In this document: positions 5,699-14,505 of the stretch, piece after piece | How positions within the stretch are numbered: position 1 is the stretch's first letter | Layout: each line of letters opens with the position of its first letter | NCBI GenBank assembly: GCA_035512595.1 | Contig: DATKDU010000397.1 | Coordinates: 1-26,010 of the forward strand | DNA: 26,010 nucleotides | Direction: 5' to 3' | Source of the DNA: DATKDU01 sp035512595 | GTDB taxonomy: Bacteria; Planctomycetota; Planctomycetia; Pirellulales; Pirellulaceae | The notes under the pieces: generated by a model | Database searches by the model: none | Seen by the model: the letters and a program-made list of their open reading frames with translations, nothing else | What the model was told of the DNA's origin: nothing | Position numbers and translations under genes: made by a program

Positions 5699-8065
5699 TC
5701 AATAGGTCCAATCGATACCAAGGTACGGGGTAATGCCCGGGGCATAGGCAAAGGCCCGGCCAAACGGTCCCAGCCCGCTGGGGGGTGGCCCGCCGCCTCC
5801 TCCCGCCAGCCGCAGGTCGAGGTGCTGGAGGTAGGTGCGGTCAAACAGGTTCTCGACGCCGCCGACGATTCTCAGCCGCTTCTCTTCGTCGGGGACCCAG
5901 TATCCGCGGACATGAACCACGGTGAAGCCGCCGGTCACTTGTTCCACCGTGGACTGTTCGTTGGTGTCAAACAGATTTCCCAGCCGGATCACCCCCAAGC
6001 GGTTCTGGGCGTCCACGGCCCGCAGCAGGAACTCGGCGCCCAGGCGGTCGGGGTCTTCGGCCGAATGCCAGCGGAGGCCGGCAATCCCCTCCAGCGGCGA
6101 GATGCCCGGCAGGGGCGCATCGAGCGTCTGGTCGTGCCCTTGCACGTAGTGCCCGGCGATGAATGCCGTCCAACTGCTGGAGAGGTCCTTTTCGGTTTTG
6201 AATTCAAACCCGGTCAGCGTCGCCAGGGGCGTGCTGACGTAGCGGACCAGCAAGGCGCCGGTGGGATCGCGCACCTCGCCGCCGCGATAGGTGATGTAGT
6301 CCTGGATCCAAGCGTGGTAGGCGGTGATGCTGCCGCGCAGATCGCCGTAGTCGGCATACAAGCCGCCGTCGAGCTGCCACAGCTTCTCCGGGGCGAGCCG
6401 CGGATCGCCGATCACCCGCGTGAAGCCGCTTTGCAGCACGCTGACGAACACGCCGTCGGCATACCGCTCGACCAAGGTGGGGGGCCGCTGGGCCTCGCCA
6501 AAGCCGATCGACGCAGTGAGGACGTCGGTGAGCTGCAAATCGTTCATCATGTAGAAGGCGTACAGCGTGTCGTCTTGTTTCAGGTCGTCGGGAAATGGGA
6601 TCGACGTATCGCTGGGGTCTTCCAGGTAGCCCGTGGTGTGAACGTAATCGACCCGCGCACCCCAGCGGGTGGTCCAGTAGCTGGTCATGGGTAATCCCAA
6701 CTCCGCGTACATGCCGGGGTTGAACATTTCCGAGGGCAGGAGCTGCGTGCCGATGGGGAAGGGTGTGATCGAGCCGATGGGGAAGGACTCTTCGATCGAC
6801 TGCCGCACGTGCCGCAGGTCCACGCCCGTGCGGAGCTGAGCGCTGTCGGGCTCGCCGAAGAGGGCTTCGGCGCGGCCTCCCGAGGAGACGAGCTTGGCGT
6901 TGGTAAAGCCTTGGAACGTCACGTTTTCGTTCCCCGCATTTTGCAGGGCCGCCGAAACGCGGTCCTGAATCTGGAATGCCGAGTCGTTGCCCACGGAGCC
7001 GCGCATGGGGGTGCGATGGTGCCAGGCGTCGAGCCGAAATCGCGTCCAGGGTGCGGAGCACTGCTCGTCGATCAGGCTGACGAGGAAGGCGTGCGATTCC
7101 AGCTCGTCGATGTCGAAGAACTGGCCTGGGATCTGGGTATCGCGCTGGTCGAGGAAATCGTACCGCAATTCGAGCCGCGATTCCTGGGCCAGATCGACGC
7201 CGAACTGCGAGCTGACGTTGTTGAGCAGATAGCTGGAGGGAATCCGCTGGCCGTTGCCCGCCAGGTAGTCGGCCCCGTTGCGGTAGCCGTAGTTAATGAT
7301 GTATCCGTAGTTGGCGCTGCCGCCGTAGAACGTATCGACCGCATAGTGCTGCGGCCCGTTGGCGCGAATGGTGTAGCCGCTGCGGTTGTGCCATTCGCAG
7401 CCGTTGTAATAGCGGGGCGTGTCGGCCAGGTCGGCGTCGATGAAGGCGAAACCGGGGCCATAGCGGACGCTATACGGTCCGGGGATCACGTCGAGCCGGT
7501 CGATCATGCGGGGATCGAGGCGGCCCAGCATGGAGTCCATGTCGGGACGAACCGGGTTCCACCAGATCCCTTCTCCCTGGGCATACACCTGGCCGATGTG
7601 ATAACCGCGGACGCGCGGATCGAAGGCAATGGCGCTGCGGCGCTGGATGTTGACCGTTTGGATCGACGGACTCTCCTGGATGGCGGTGCCGGCGTCGGCG
7701 GATGCGTTTTCTTCAATCTCGACGGAGCCCACGGATTCGCTAGTCGGCTCGGCAGCCTCGGCTTCCGCTTCCAATTCTCGCGACGGCACAACGCCGCGCC
7801 GCCGGCGGGCCTCGCGCTCCCCTTCCGGGACTTGCTCGAGCAGATCGCTGGGAACCATGAAATCGACGGGGCGGACGCGGAGCGGCTCGTACGGCTCGGC
7901 GAGCACGTCAAACGGTCCGGCGTCGCCGAAGGGACCGGCCGCCAAGGGCGGCAGAGCATCCAGCGGGCTCAGGCCGCTGGCGTCGTCCTGGGCGCGGCAC
8001 CAGGCCGGGACCAGCGCAGCGCTCAGCGCCAGGATCAGCGAACGCCAAGGCTGGGTATGCTTCAT
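5699..8065 (-). CDS. TonB-dependent outer-membrane receptor
   Basis: This 788-aa protein is a beta-barrel transporter that would import a substrate across the outer membrane using TonB energy. A signal peptide (residues 1-25) is followed by a Pro/Glu/Ala-rich extension to about 130 with RRRR, which is unusual. A plug domain follows: SPSIQTVNIQRRSAIAFDPR, then RMIDRLDVIPGPYSVRYGPG, the typical plug motif (about 135-260). The remainder alternates in barrel-like strands and ends GITPYLGIDWTY, with the terminal aromatic residue expected for BAM recognition. NLFDRTYLQHLDLRLAGGG near the end is the TonB-box-distal barrel motif of the family. Substrate is unknown; no riboswitch or Fur-like site was recognised upstream. 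It lies between the kinase and the VWA gene on the same strand and may share a transcript with the latter. Confidence 0.9.
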   Translation of the reverse strand: MKHTQPWRSLILALSAALVPAWCRAQDDASGLSPLDALPPLAAGPFGDAGPFDVLAEPYEPLRVRPVDFMVPSDLLEQVPEGEREARRRRGVVPSRELEAEAEAAEPTSESVGSVEIEENASADAGTAIQESPSIQTVNIQRRSAIAFDPRVRGYHIGQVYAQGEGIWWNPVRPDMDSMLGRLDPRMIDRLDVIPGPYSVRYGPGFAFIDADLADTPRYYNGCEWHNRSGYTIRANGPQHYAVDTFYGGSANYGYIINYGYRNGADYLAGNGQRIPSSYLLNNVSSQFGVDLAQESRLELRYDFLDQRDTQIPGQFFDIDELESHAFLVSLIDEQCSAPWTRFRLDAWHHRTPMRGSVGNDSAFQIQDRVSAALQNAGNENVTFQGFTNAKLVSSGGRAEALFGEPDSAQLRTGVDLRHVRQSIEESFPIGSITPFPIGTQLLPSEMFNPGMYAELGLPMTSYWTTRWGARVDYVHTTGYLEDPSDTSIPFPDDLKQDDTLYAFYMMNDLQLTDVLTASIGFGEAQRPPTLVERYADGVFVSVLQSGFTRVIGDPRLAPEKLWQLDGGLYADYGDLRGSITAYHAWIQDYITYRGGEVRDPTGALLVRYVSTPLATLTGFEFKTEKDLSSSWTAFIAGHYVQGHDQTLDAPLPGISPLEGIAGLRWHSAEDPDRLGAEFLLRAVDAQNRLGVIRLGNLFDTNEQSTVEQVTGGFTVVHVRGYWVPDEEKRLRIVGGVENLFDRTYLQHLDLRLAGGGGGPPPSGLGPFGRAFAYAPGITPYLGIDWTY

Positions 8066-8338
8066 GGGACGGTCTCAAGTCGGGACAACAATCACGTCCG
8101 CCGCGGACCCTTCGAACGATCTCGCTTGCTAGCAGCAGGGAGACCTTCCGGCTCGCGCTGGGAAGTGATCCCGCAGCGCCAGCGCAGACCGAGTGCCGCA
8201 GTCACAGCCTCCGCGCGCATGACCCCAGCGCTGGGAGCGACACTAAATCCGCTACAAGTGATACTCGGAGCAATCCGAATTCCATCTTTAACGACTTTGC
8301 CCAGGTCGCCGGTTCGGCAAGCGTGCCGTCGCGAGCAT
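8066..8338. other. Intergenic gap, kinase to TonB receptor
   Basis: About 270 bp lie between two genes on the minus strand. I looked for a cobalamin or other riboswitch in the receptor leader and for a terminator with a T-tract after the kinase, and recognised neither. Confidence 0.5.
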
Positions 8339-11300
8339 TCAACCCCGTTTGAGCTCGTCCAGCAGGGGAACGAGCAGGCGCAAATAGTCCCGGTCGATCC
8401 TGGTCCGCATGGCATTCGCCTGCTCCCCTTCGCGGGGAAGAGCCTTCTTCAGGTCTTCAAGCTGCGTCCTGATCCAGGTCAGCTCGGCGGCTCGCTCCGG
8501 CTTGGACTTCGGACTGTCGTAGATCGGCTTCATCAGGTTCTTGGCGATCGCCATCCGCAAACCGCGGGTCTCCCAGACGGAGTCGTAGCCCGTGACCTTG
8601 CCGACCGAGGGTTCCATCGGGGTTGCGCAGCACTCGACCTGCCCGATCTGCTTCTCGGCCTGGCGGGCCGCGTCCAGCGCCCGCTTGCCAAGTGCTAGCA
8701 GGTCCCAAGCCGGCAGCGGCGTGGTGCGCGGCGGTTTGTGATAGGCCACCGCGCGCTCCAGCGCGATGTTGGTCGCCCGCAACAGGAGCGTCGCGTACTC
8801 GCGCTCATCGAGCAGCGCTCGCTGCTCGACGAGCAGGCGGAACGCCTCGTCGATGGCCTCCTGCCGGGCCGCATGATTCTCCTCCGATTTGCAAGGTGTC
8901 GCCCCTACCATGAGGTGCAGGCGGATTTGCAGTCTGGCTGATTCCTCCGGCGACAGGCCGCCGACCGCGGCACTCCGCTGGCACTCAGCGACGTACTGGG
9001 CAAACTCGCCGTCCACGCTGTCCTGCCGATCGGCGGCAATGTCGCCCCGGAGCTGCGCGATTTCACTGCGCGATCCCGCGTCGGTCAGTTCCTTTTCCAG
9101 CGGCAGGATTGGTTCCATGTAGCGCCGCGCCCGGTTCATCGCTTCGTCCGACTTGGCCGGCTGGTTGGCTTCTTCGTGCAGGATCGCCAGCCGCATCGCA
9201 CAGTCGCCGGCCAGGTAGTAGCGTTTGGCCGTCGCCTTGGCGCTGGCGTCTGGCGGAATCTTCTTGTACAAATCCTCGGCACGCTCAAGCGCTGGAATGT
9301 CGCCGTCCAGCAGCGTCGAGAGCATGTCCGCCAGCCAGAACTCGGTAAACGTCTGGTAGCGATCGAGCCGCCGCGTTTTCGTATCCTCGAGCAACTGCTC
9401 CATGTCCGCCGGAAGTTTTTGCCTCCAGGCTTTCCGCACGTCGTCGGCCAGCGCCGGGTCGTGCGACAGCCGCCGATACTGGACACGGATCAGGTTGCGG
9501 CGAAACAAGAACTCTTGGAACGGATCGACGTCCGCAACCGCTTTCTGGGCCGCCTGAAATTCTTTTTCGGCCCGCTCGTAAAACGGGACGCATTTCAGAT
9601 AAAAGGCCATGTCCTCGTAGGCATTGCCCAGGGTGGAGGATGCCTGTGCTTCTTCGAGCCGGTCGGGGGCCGACCGCTTGGCCTCGCTGGCGAATTGGAT
9701 CGCCTCTTGCAGCTTAGTCTGCATCTGCGGACCCCAAGTCAGGTTCCACGACTGCTGGAGGCAGATGTGGCTGGCCAGCCGCTGGATCGTCGATTGCCAC
9801 GAGCGGCACCACGGCGAGCCGCCCTGCGGATGTTGCTCCAGCGAAGTCAGCGCCAGGCGAAATCCGGCCAGTGCCGCTTCCCGCTGCTTCTCTCCGCTGT
9901 CGAGATCGGCCAGGTCGTTGACCTTGGGCGCGCTGTAAAATGCCGCCAAGCCGCGCAGTGCCGGCGCGGCGAAATAGGCCGTGTCCAATTCCTCCATGCG
10001 GCCCGCGATCGCTTCCAGGTCTTTGACAAGGCTGCTGTAATCGTCACGCGGCATGAGCTCGGCCTGGCGATCGAGGGCTAGCCCCTGACCGGCGAGCCAG
10101 CGCAGCTTGCGAGTCGGATCGGCTTCGTGTTCGCTGGCTCTTTGAAAACTGTCTAACATCGCCTGGGCATACTGGTCCGGCCCCGAATTGAACTCGTAGT
10201 GATCGACGGCGATCCGCCGGCTGGTGTCGCGCTCCAGCAGCGTCCCCACGCCGCCGTAGATCGCCGCGAGATCGGCCGGCGGCACGGTTGCCTTCCCCGG
10301 GGACTCGTCGCCAATCAGCGCCAGCGCCGGCGCTGCCACCCGTTCATAAAGGTCGGCATCCGCCAGGCACCCCTTGCTCCCGTCGTACAAGTCGCATTCG
10401 CGCGCCAACAGTTCCGCCAGGATGTGGATCAACGCGCTGGGATCGTCGCCGGGAGCGGCTTGGCGCAGGGCCTCGGCATGGACGAGCAGCACATGCGAGT
10501 ATTGCACCGGACTGATCACCGACTGGCACGCTTGCCGGTCGGCAGTCGCAGATTGCGCTGCGTCGAGGATCGACTTCCAGTCCCGTTCGCCGCCGCCATA
10601 AAACAGAGCCAAGGCCAGGCGGGCTTCGGCCGCAATCTTTTGATCGCTGCCGGCAGTGGCCCACGCCCGGGCCGACTCCAGTCGCGGACGTTGGCGCCCG
10701 AAGGTGTCGCTGTACGTCGAGAGATCCGCGCCGCGCGTGAAGGGCGGCGTCCCGGCGCGATCGGCCAGCTCCAAGAGCAGCGCAGCGGCAACCGCATGTC
10801 GCCGCGGCGGAGCGAGCCAGGCGTCCGCCCCCGACGGCGGCGGGAGTACGTTATCCAAGGTGTCTCCCGGCGGAGGGGCGATGACTCGATGCACGTCGGC
10901 GACATACTTCAGGTAAGGGGTGAAATCTTCCTCGTCTGCTCCGCTGGCCGGCTGATCCTTAAGATACTGCGTCAGCCGGTCGAGCGCCCCTTTCACGTCC
11001 GGCTCGATCGCCGGTCTGGCCATTTTCGACAGAGCGACCTGCGCTAGTTGCGTTTCGGCCCACAGCGCATCCACCAGCACGGACGGATCGACAAAGCGGC
11101 CGATCAGCTCGCCGTCCTCCTCGTCGTCCCGCGCGGCCACCAGCCGTTCGCTGTCTTGCTCGATCTGTGCGAGCTGCTCGTCCGTGGGCATCGGCTCCAC
11201 GGCCAGGATCAACAGCCGCTGCGAGCGCAAAGCGAGTGCCGCCAGGTGGCGGTCGATCCGGCTAGTGCTCGTAGCGGCCGCACTCTCCAGCTCGGCAATT

Positions 11301-14020
11301 TCACTGGACAGGAACTCCGCGGGCCAGCGCCGGGGACGCCTGGCCAGACCTTCCACGAAGCCGGGAAACCACGCTGCCGCACGCGTATCGCCGCTGGCAG
11401 TGGCGCCCCACGCTTCGAACGTCTGTACGACGGCCGTCACCTGTCCCGCCGCCGGTGAGTCCGCATCCAACAGCGTCAGCCAGGCCTGAAGCACACTGCG
11501 GGCCTGTTCATCGGTAGGCTTCTCCAGTTTTTCCGGCAACGGATCGAGCCGCTGGCGGGCCAGATCCACGGTTTTGGTGAATGCCGTCTCGTCGGCAGCG
11601 GACGCCGCGGCGGCCAGCGCATCGCGAACGAAATCGAGGGTTAGGCGGTCGTCTTGGAGAGCGCTTAAGACCGCGTCGATATTGGCGAGCTGGCCCGCCG
11701 CATGCTGTTTCTTGGCGACTTCAATGGCCCGCTTTTTGATTTCGTCGAGCGTTTCCTGCTGCCAGCCGGGAGGAAGGCTGCGCAGCAGGGGAAGCTCGCT
11801 CGTCAGGAAGCGATCGCTGACCAGCTCGGGGTCGTTTGCCGGAGCTGACGCCCGCGTGAGCAGAATCCGCCGCGATTGAGCGGCCGGCGACGACAACAAA
11901 TCGGCATCGCTGATGGCGGCCAGCGCCTGCGCCAGGTCCGCGGACGGTTCGCTGGCCAGACGAAAGCGGGCCGCCAGCTCGCCGAGCTGCGCGATCGCCC
12001 GCAGCGTGCGAATCTCCGCCGGCGCGTCGGATCTGGCCTGAAGGTAGCTGTTTGCTGCCGCGGCCAGGAAGCGAAACTCTTCGCGGGCCGCAGAAAGCTC
12101 GGGCACTTTGCCGAGCATCGACTCGGCGGAATCGAGCCACGCGCCAAGTTGTTTCTGCACCACGCTGTCGATCTCAGACCGACGAGCCGAATCGTCGGCG
12201 ACTGCGTTTGCCAGCGCCGCCAGCGGCTTCACGCTTTCGCCGGCCCGCTGGGGATCGTGCGCAGCATCAGCCAGTGTCGCGCGGCCCTTCTGGAGCCACT
12301 GGTCGAGGAGTGCATCGCGAACCGTGGCATCGAGTTGCCAGTCCTTGAGTCCTTGATCCTGTGCAACAGCCTCAAGAATCTGCGGGTAGTCGTGACTCGC
12401 AATCTGATCGCGAAAAGTGGCCTGAAAATGACTGATGCTCGTGTTGCCGACGGCCTCGCCCAGCGCCTGTCGGTACTCGGGCTTGAGCGTGAATGTTTTT
12501 TCGAGCGCTTCCTGCAGTTGGTCCGCGGGAAGGTTCTGCAACGCGGTCGCAATGCCGGCGGCGACGCTTGAGGGATTCAACGCCGGTTCCGCTGCGTTGG
12601 CAATCCCGACCGCCCGCACCACGTCGTTCGCGACGACGGCCGAGTTGAATTGATCCTCGGTGGATCGAATGGGAGCCCACGAGGGCAGCTTGTCGCGATT
12701 GATCCAGACCCCTACTCCCGCCCCGATCAGCAGCACGGCCATTACGGCCAGCGCCAGGTTGCGAATTCGCCGCCTCCGCCGCGCTCGCGTTGCTTCCTCT
12801 TCGCGCCGTGCGGCGTTTTCCAGCGTTTCGACGAACTCGATCGTCGTGGGAAATCGCTCCTCTGGGGTGCGCTTGAGCGCCTTGCGGATCACCTGCCATT
12901 CATACGGATAGCGCGACTGCTTCGCCAGCGCAGAAAAATCAAACTTCTCGCTGTACTTGACCACGGCAATCGGCTCGGTGGACAAGTCGCCCCACGGATA
13001 TTTTCCCGTACGCAGCGCGTAGTACGTCAGCGCCAAGGCGTACATGTCGGTCGAGGCGTGCAGCTTCACCTTTCGCCCCGAGAGCTGTTCGGGGGCTGCG
13101 TATTGCTCCGTATATCCCTGGTGCGTGCGCGACTCGGCGGAGTAAATCGTCCGCAATGCCGAGCCGTAGTCGCAAACCTTGACCGACCCCCCCACGAGCA
13201 GCAAGTTTTCCGGCTTCACGTCGCAGTGGTGCATCTTGCGATCGTTCAGGTAGGCCAATCCCTTGGCGGCTTCCATCATGTACCGCAGCAGCTCCGGCCG
13301 TGGAATGCCGCGATGACCTTGCCCTTGGCACTGCTTGAGGCGGCTCATCAGCGTCCCTTCGCCGAGGGTCATGGCGCTGACCAGCTCCAGCGGCGGCACT
13401 CCGCCGGCCTTGCTCCATTTGCCGCGCGATCCGGAGGAGACCGATTCCTTGGACCCGGTTGAATCCTTGGCGCTGGCCGCATCTTTCGCGGAGCCAGTCC
13501 CAGCACTGGGCGATTCGCTCGGCTGGCTCGAGTCGGCCGCAGTCGAACCATTGCCAGCTCCGGCTGTCGGCAGGTCGTCCTCGGGCTGAAGGGTCGCCCC
13601 TTCCAGCTTGTGAGGCGCGGCTGCCGGTTTTGCGATTCGTTTGTCTCCGGCCCAAACCGCCTTTCGCGGCGCTATGGCTGCGGGGGCCGCTACGGAGGTC
13701 TCGGTGACGGGGGCGGCCACCTCCGCTTCGGGAGGGATCAGGGCTCGCACCTCCTCAGGGCGCAGCACCTGCCCCTGCTCGTCCTTCAACCACACGCCGT
13801 AGATCTCGACCAGGTTCGCCTGCTTCAGATTCATCACGTTCTGAAGGGACTGCCACTCGCGGATGGCGTGAATGCCGTTGAGGTTGCTGATGACCTTCAT
13901 GGCCACCAGCACGCCGCCAGGCCCCTCGGCCTGCCAGACGACGCCGAAGCTCCCTTGACCCAGTTGGTCGATCAGCCGGTAGCCAGGAATCGGCTCGTCG
14001 CCAGGACTATAAGTGCGCAT
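8339..14020 (-). CDS. Giant membrane-spanning Ser/Thr protein kinase
   Basis: This is a 1,893-aa Hanks-type kinase. N-lobe: glycine loop LGQGSFGVVWQ (20-30), VAMK with Lys42, Glu55. C-lobe: catalytic loop HCDVKPEN (265-272; HRD is HCD), DYG (284-286; DFG is DYG), APE at 309-311, and YPWGD (341-345). The catalytic residues Lys42, Asp267, Asn272 and Asp284 are all present, so it is probably active. A Ser/Ala/Lys-rich insert of about 120 residues (85-205) splits the N-lobe. A basic stop-transfer stretch (RRRRRIR, 414-420) precedes one transmembrane helix (421-440). The remaining 1,450 residues would be outside the cytoplasm and are long, acidic and alpha-helical; TPR-like arrays are likely in the last third. 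GGAG precedes the ATG at good spacing. The sensed signal is unknown. Confidence 0.92.
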   Translation of the reverse strand: MRTYSPGDEPIPGYRLIDQLGQGSFGVVWQAEGPGGVLVAMKVISNLNGIHAIREWQSLQNVMNLKQANLVEIYGVWLKDEQGQVLRPEEVRALIPPEAEVAAPVTETSVAAPAAIAPRKAVWAGDKRIAKPAAAPHKLEGATLQPEDDLPTAGAGNGSTAADSSQPSESPSAGTGSAKDAASAKDSTGSKESVSSGSRGKWSKAGGVPPLELVSAMTLGEGTLMSRLKQCQGQGHRGIPRPELLRYMMEAAKGLAYLNDRKMHHCDVKPENLLLVGGSVKVCDYGSALRTIYSAESRTHQGYTEQYAAPEQLSGRKVKLHASTDMYALALTYYALRTGKYPWGDLSTEPIAVVKYSEKFDFSALAKQSRYPYEWQVIRKALKRTPEERFPTTIEFVETLENAARREEEATRARRRRRIRNLALAVMAVLLIGAGVGVWINRDKLPSWAPIRSTEDQFNSAVVANDVVRAVGIANAAEPALNPSSVAAGIATALQNLPADQLQEALEKTFTLKPEYRQALGEAVGNTSISHFQATFRDQIASHDYPQILEAVAQDQGLKDWQLDATVRDALLDQWLQKGRATLADAAHDPQRAGESVKPLAALANAVADDSARRSEIDSVVQKQLGAWLDSAESMLGKVPELSAAREEFRFLAAAANSYLQARSDAPAEIRTLRAIAQLGELAARFRLASEPSADLAQALAAISDADLLSSPAAQSRRILLTRASAPANDPELVSDRFLTSELPLLRSLPPGWQQETLDEIKKRAIEVAKKQHAAGQLANIDAVLSALQDDRLTLDFVRDALAAAASAADETAFTKTVDLARQRLDPLPEKLEKPTDEQARSVLQAWLTLLDADSPAAGQVTAVVQTFEAWGATASGDTRAAAWFPGFVEGLARRPRRWPAEFLSSEIAELESAAATSTSRIDRHLAALALRSQRLLILAVEPMPTDEQLAQIEQDSERLVAARDDEEDGELIGRFVDPSVLVDALWAETQLAQVALSKMARPAIEPDVKGALDRLTQYLKDQPASGADEEDFTPYLKYVADVHRVIAPPPGDTLDNVLPPPSGADAWLAPPRRHAVAAALLLELADRAGTPPFTRGADLSTYSDTFGRQRPRLESARAWATAGSDQKIAAEARLALALFYGGGERDWKSILDAAQSATADRQACQSVISPVQYSHVLLVHAEALRQAAPGDDPSALIHILAELLARECDLYDGSKGCLADADLYERVAAPALALIGDESPGKATVPPADLAAIYGGVGTLLERDTSRRIAVDHYEFNSGPDQYAQAMLDSFQRASEHEADPTRKLRWLAGQGLALDRQAELMPRDDYSSLVKDLEAIAGRMEELDTAYFAAPALRGLAAFYSAPKVNDLADLDSGEKQREAALAGFRLALTSLEQHPQGGSPWCRSWQSTIQRLASHICLQQSWNLTWGPQMQTKLQEAIQFASEAKRSAPDRLEEAQASSTLGNAYEDMAFYLKCVPFYERAEKEFQAAQKAVADVDPFQEFLFRRNLIRVQYRRLSHDPALADDVRKAWRQKLPADMEQLLEDTKTRRLDRYQTFTEFWLADMLSTLLDGDIPALERAEDLYKKIPPDASAKATAKRYYLAGDCAMRLAILHEEANQPAKSDEAMNRARRYMEPILPLEKELTDAGSRSEIAQLRGDIAADRQDSVDGEFAQYVAECQRSAAVGGLSPEESARLQIRLHLMVGATPCKSEENHAARQEAIDEAFRLLVEQRALLDEREYATLLLRATNIALERAVAYHKPPRTTPLPAWDLLALGKRALDAARQAEKQIGQVECCATPMEPSVGKVTGYDSVWETRGLRMAIAKNLMKPIYDSPKSKPERAAELTWIRTQLEDLKKALPREGEQANAMRTRIDRDYLRLLVPLLDELKRG

Positions 14021-14505
14021 GAGGGGACTCCACCTCGGCGTGGCAGGTGGATGTGCGAGGAATTGGCCAGAAGCACTTACCTAAGATAGAGGACTCGGCG
14101 GCAGTTGACAAACAAAGCACCCCGTCCAAGCTAAGCGCAGCCCGCTGGCCCATGCAACCGCTGCCACTGGCGTCGCTGCTTTTGGCCCGTGGTGTAATGG
14201 GGCGATAGAAAGCCCGAATTTGCCGAGGAAAGCGATCGCCGGACCTCATGTCAGGATCCGCTGATCGGCGGCCGCGATTGTTTTCCACCAAAAGCTTGCA
14301 TCGACTGAAAAACCAAATAATCTATGGACTTACAGACAATTCTCTGCCGCTGGGTGTTTTTGCTTGCAATGCCCGCAGATTTCGCGGCTGTGAGGGCATT
14401 CTGCGGAACCCACTTCTCCCCCGGTCCGTCCAAGGTGGCTGGCCGGTGGGAAGGTCGGCATCTGAAGCCAGTTTCGTCCAAATCCTGCTCGTTGTGGATC
14501 GCCTT
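14021..14505. other. Divergent intergenic region, kinase and giant surface protein
   Basis: This 485-bp region must hold the promoters of both divergent genes. AATAAT at 14316-14321 is a possible -10 for the rightward gene but lacks a -35 at normal spacing. The rightward frame stays open back to an ATG at 14248, but the translation there has no planctomycete N-terminal signature, so it is taken as leader. No RNA gene was recognised. Confidence 0.45.

Noticed and set aside
4286..6694. 802-codon open frame on the plus strand
   Set aside because: It is antisense to the VWA and TonB-receptor genes, which have clear signal peptides and family motifs. Its translation is His/Gly/Asp-rich, typical of a GC-rich shadow frame.
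8066..8338. Possible cobalamin riboswitch before the TonB receptor
   Set aside because: No B12-box or recognisable conserved core was found on the minus strand.
14248..14505. 86-codon upstream extension of the giant surface protein
   Set aside because: The LEPR-like motif normally lies near the N-terminus, and the extension has no secretion feature, so the ATG at 14506 is preferred.
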